From Planctomycetota bacterium (GTDB lineage Bacteria > Planctomycetota > UBA1135 > GCA-002748355), in the NCBI GenBank assembly GCA_020638795.1, contig JACKHW010000001.1, forward strand, positions 1 through 64,000: a stretch of 64,000 bases of DNA, read 5' to 3'. Positions 63,107 through 64,000 of this stretch are shown one piece after another. The notes below the pieces were generated by a model. The model was not told the DNA's origin. It was given only the letters and a program-made list of their open reading frames with translations, and did no database searches. The position numbers were made by a program, and so were the translations under genes. How positions within the stretch are numbered: the first letter of the stretch is position 1; each line of letters starts with the position of its first letter.

Positions 63107-64000
63107 ATGCGCGAACGTGTTTGTCGTCGTGCGCCGACACTGGCGCTCCTCCTCTCCTGTTGCGTGTCTACTGGTGTGCTTTCCGCACAGGTCCAGCGCG
63201 ACCAAGTGCTGCGTCATACGGCGACGCTGTTCGGGGATCGCAGCAACGCCAACTTCGGCAGTTCGATCGCAACCGGATACGACCTCGATGGCGGTGGCCA
63301 AAACGACTATCTGATCGGTGCTCCCGAAGATTCCTCGACGCAGTTGTCTCACGGTTTGGTCCGTGCCGTGCGTGGCGAGGACCAATTGCCGTTGTGGACC
63401 TTGCGTGGCGCGATGGGAGATCGCTACGGCGCGAGTGTCGCCATGCTCGGGGACATCGACGGTGACAAGGTGCCGGACTTCGCGATTGGCGCGTGGGGCG
63501 GTGAGCAATCGGCCGCGACCAACCAAGAAGGCTATGTCGAGTTTTGGAGCACGGCGGGTGGGATCAACGGCTACCCACGCGCGCTCCGCAGAGTTTGGGG
63601 TGGCACGGCCGGTGCGCATCTCGGCGAAACGATGTGTGCCGTGCCGGACATCGACAACGACGGTGTCATGGATCTGCTCGTCGGGGCCAATCAGAATGGC
63701 ACGGGCCCAGGCTTCGCGCTTCTGATTTCGGGTCGAAAGCAGACGGTTCTGCGGAGGCTCATGAGTCCGTTCGCCGTTCCGTCCAACACGAAGGACAACT
63801 TCGGCACGAGCGTCGCGGCGGGTGATCTGACGCGGAACGGCGTGCCCGAGCTCCTCGTCGGTGCGCCGGGTGAGACGGCGATGACGCAATTGAATGCGGG
63901 CCGGATCTACGTGTTCGACGCAGCGACGGGCAAGGCCACACGCTCGTTCGACGGCACGGCGGGCAAGCGGCTGGGTTTTGGTGCACTGCACGTCATGCCG
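63107..64000 (+). CDS. Secreted FG-GAP repeat protein, cut by the window edge
   Basis: This frame is open to the end of the window (298 codons, no stop). ATG 63107 gives a signal peptide (ALLLSCCVSTGVLSAQ). FG-GAP repeats follow, with NFGSSIATGYDLDGGGQNDY, YGASVAMLGDIDGDKVPDF, DIDNDGVMDLLVGANQ and NFGTSVAAGDLTRNGVPELL. These form integrin-like beta-propeller blades. It comes 75 bases after the kinase gene, in the same direction, and its ectodomain repeats resemble those of the kinase. The 3' end and any sorting domain lie outside the window. Confidence 0.85.
   Translation, partial: MRERVCRRAPTLALLLSCCVSTGVLSAQVQRDQVLRHTATLFGDRSNANFGSSIATGYDLDGGGQNDYLIGAPEDSSTQLSHGLVRAVRGEDQLPLWTLRGAMGDRYGASVAMLGDIDGDKVPDFAIGAWGGEQSAATNQEGYVEFWSTAGGINGYPRALRRVWGGTAGAHLGETMCAVPDIDNDGVMDLLVGANQNGTGPGFALLISGRKQTVLRRLMSPFAVPSNTKDNFGTSVAAGDLTRNGVPELLVGAPGETAMTQLNAGRIYVFDAATGKATRSFDGTAGKRLGFGALHVMP

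Noticed and set aside
63065..63991. 308-residue minus-strand frame
   Set aside because: It is antisense to the FG-GAP gene that starts at 63107 and shows no domain.

Overview
The window is high-GC bacterial DNA, coding on both strands almost without gaps. The gene content points to the Planctomycetota or a close relative. The signs are a Ser/Thr kinase fused to FG-GAP repeats, secreted proteins sharing a Gly/Pro-rich C-terminal domain, a 2125-residue exported protein, a MoxR/Bat operon, SulP-carbonic anhydrase and a cytochrome-oxidase assembly operon. No rRNA or tRNA gene was recognised, so the phylum is an inference. GTG starts are common, one TTG start was seen, and 4-base stop/start overlaps are the rule inside operons.

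Layout. 1-371: purine-rich low-complexity DNA with no gene. 372-5956 (+): oxidase assembly operon with a cupredoxin-like lipoprotein, heme A synthase, heme O synthase, an ABC-2 exporter pair, SCO and DUF420. 5977-7409 (-): methyltransferase and a WaaP-like kinase. 7508-8800 (+): adenosine-deaminase-family enzyme. 8804-9379 (-): PrxQ/Bcp-type peroxiredoxin whose peroxidatic Cys codon is UGA, followed by a SECIS-like hairpin, so a probable selenoprotein. 9440-14508: small lipoprotein, CAP-domain protein, an unknown protein, a secreted-domain remnant and a membrane-TPR protein. 14632-19064 (-): dGTPase, VUT-family transporter with a large insertion, and a SulP-STAS-beta-carbonic anhydrase fusion. 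19351-28051 (+): moxR-DUF58-batA-batB-batC-batD-batE. 28116-38583: DUF2459, Asp/Asn hydroxylase-like protein, the giant exported protein, a secreted protein whose start codon lies in a long hairpin, and a YVTN-type propeller. 38871-42787 (+): DUF1801 protein with a histone-like Lys/Ala tail, then pyrF-bshC-bshB. 42868-45257 (-): anchored beta-domain protein and DUF2202 protein. 45571-46479 (+): ParA. 46610-56200 (+): glycogen operon with debranching enzyme, GT4, GH57, a glycogen synthase-phosphorylase fusion and a small unknown protein. 56240-57920: REP-associated tyrosine transposase between inverted REP-like blocks. 58150-58932 (+): TerC. 59084-63031 (+): kinase-FG-GAP receptor. 63107-end (+): secreted FG-GAP protein cut by the window edge.

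How the genes work together. The first operon makes heme O and heme A and delivers copper to an aa3-type oxidase encoded elsewhere. The Bat operon couples a MoxR ATPase to VWA-domain membrane proteins. The glycogen operon holds synthesis, debranching and phosphorolysis in one translationally coupled unit. bshB and bshC imply a bacillithiol-type thiol, and the selenocysteine peroxiredoxin implies a Sec decoding system elsewhere in the genome.
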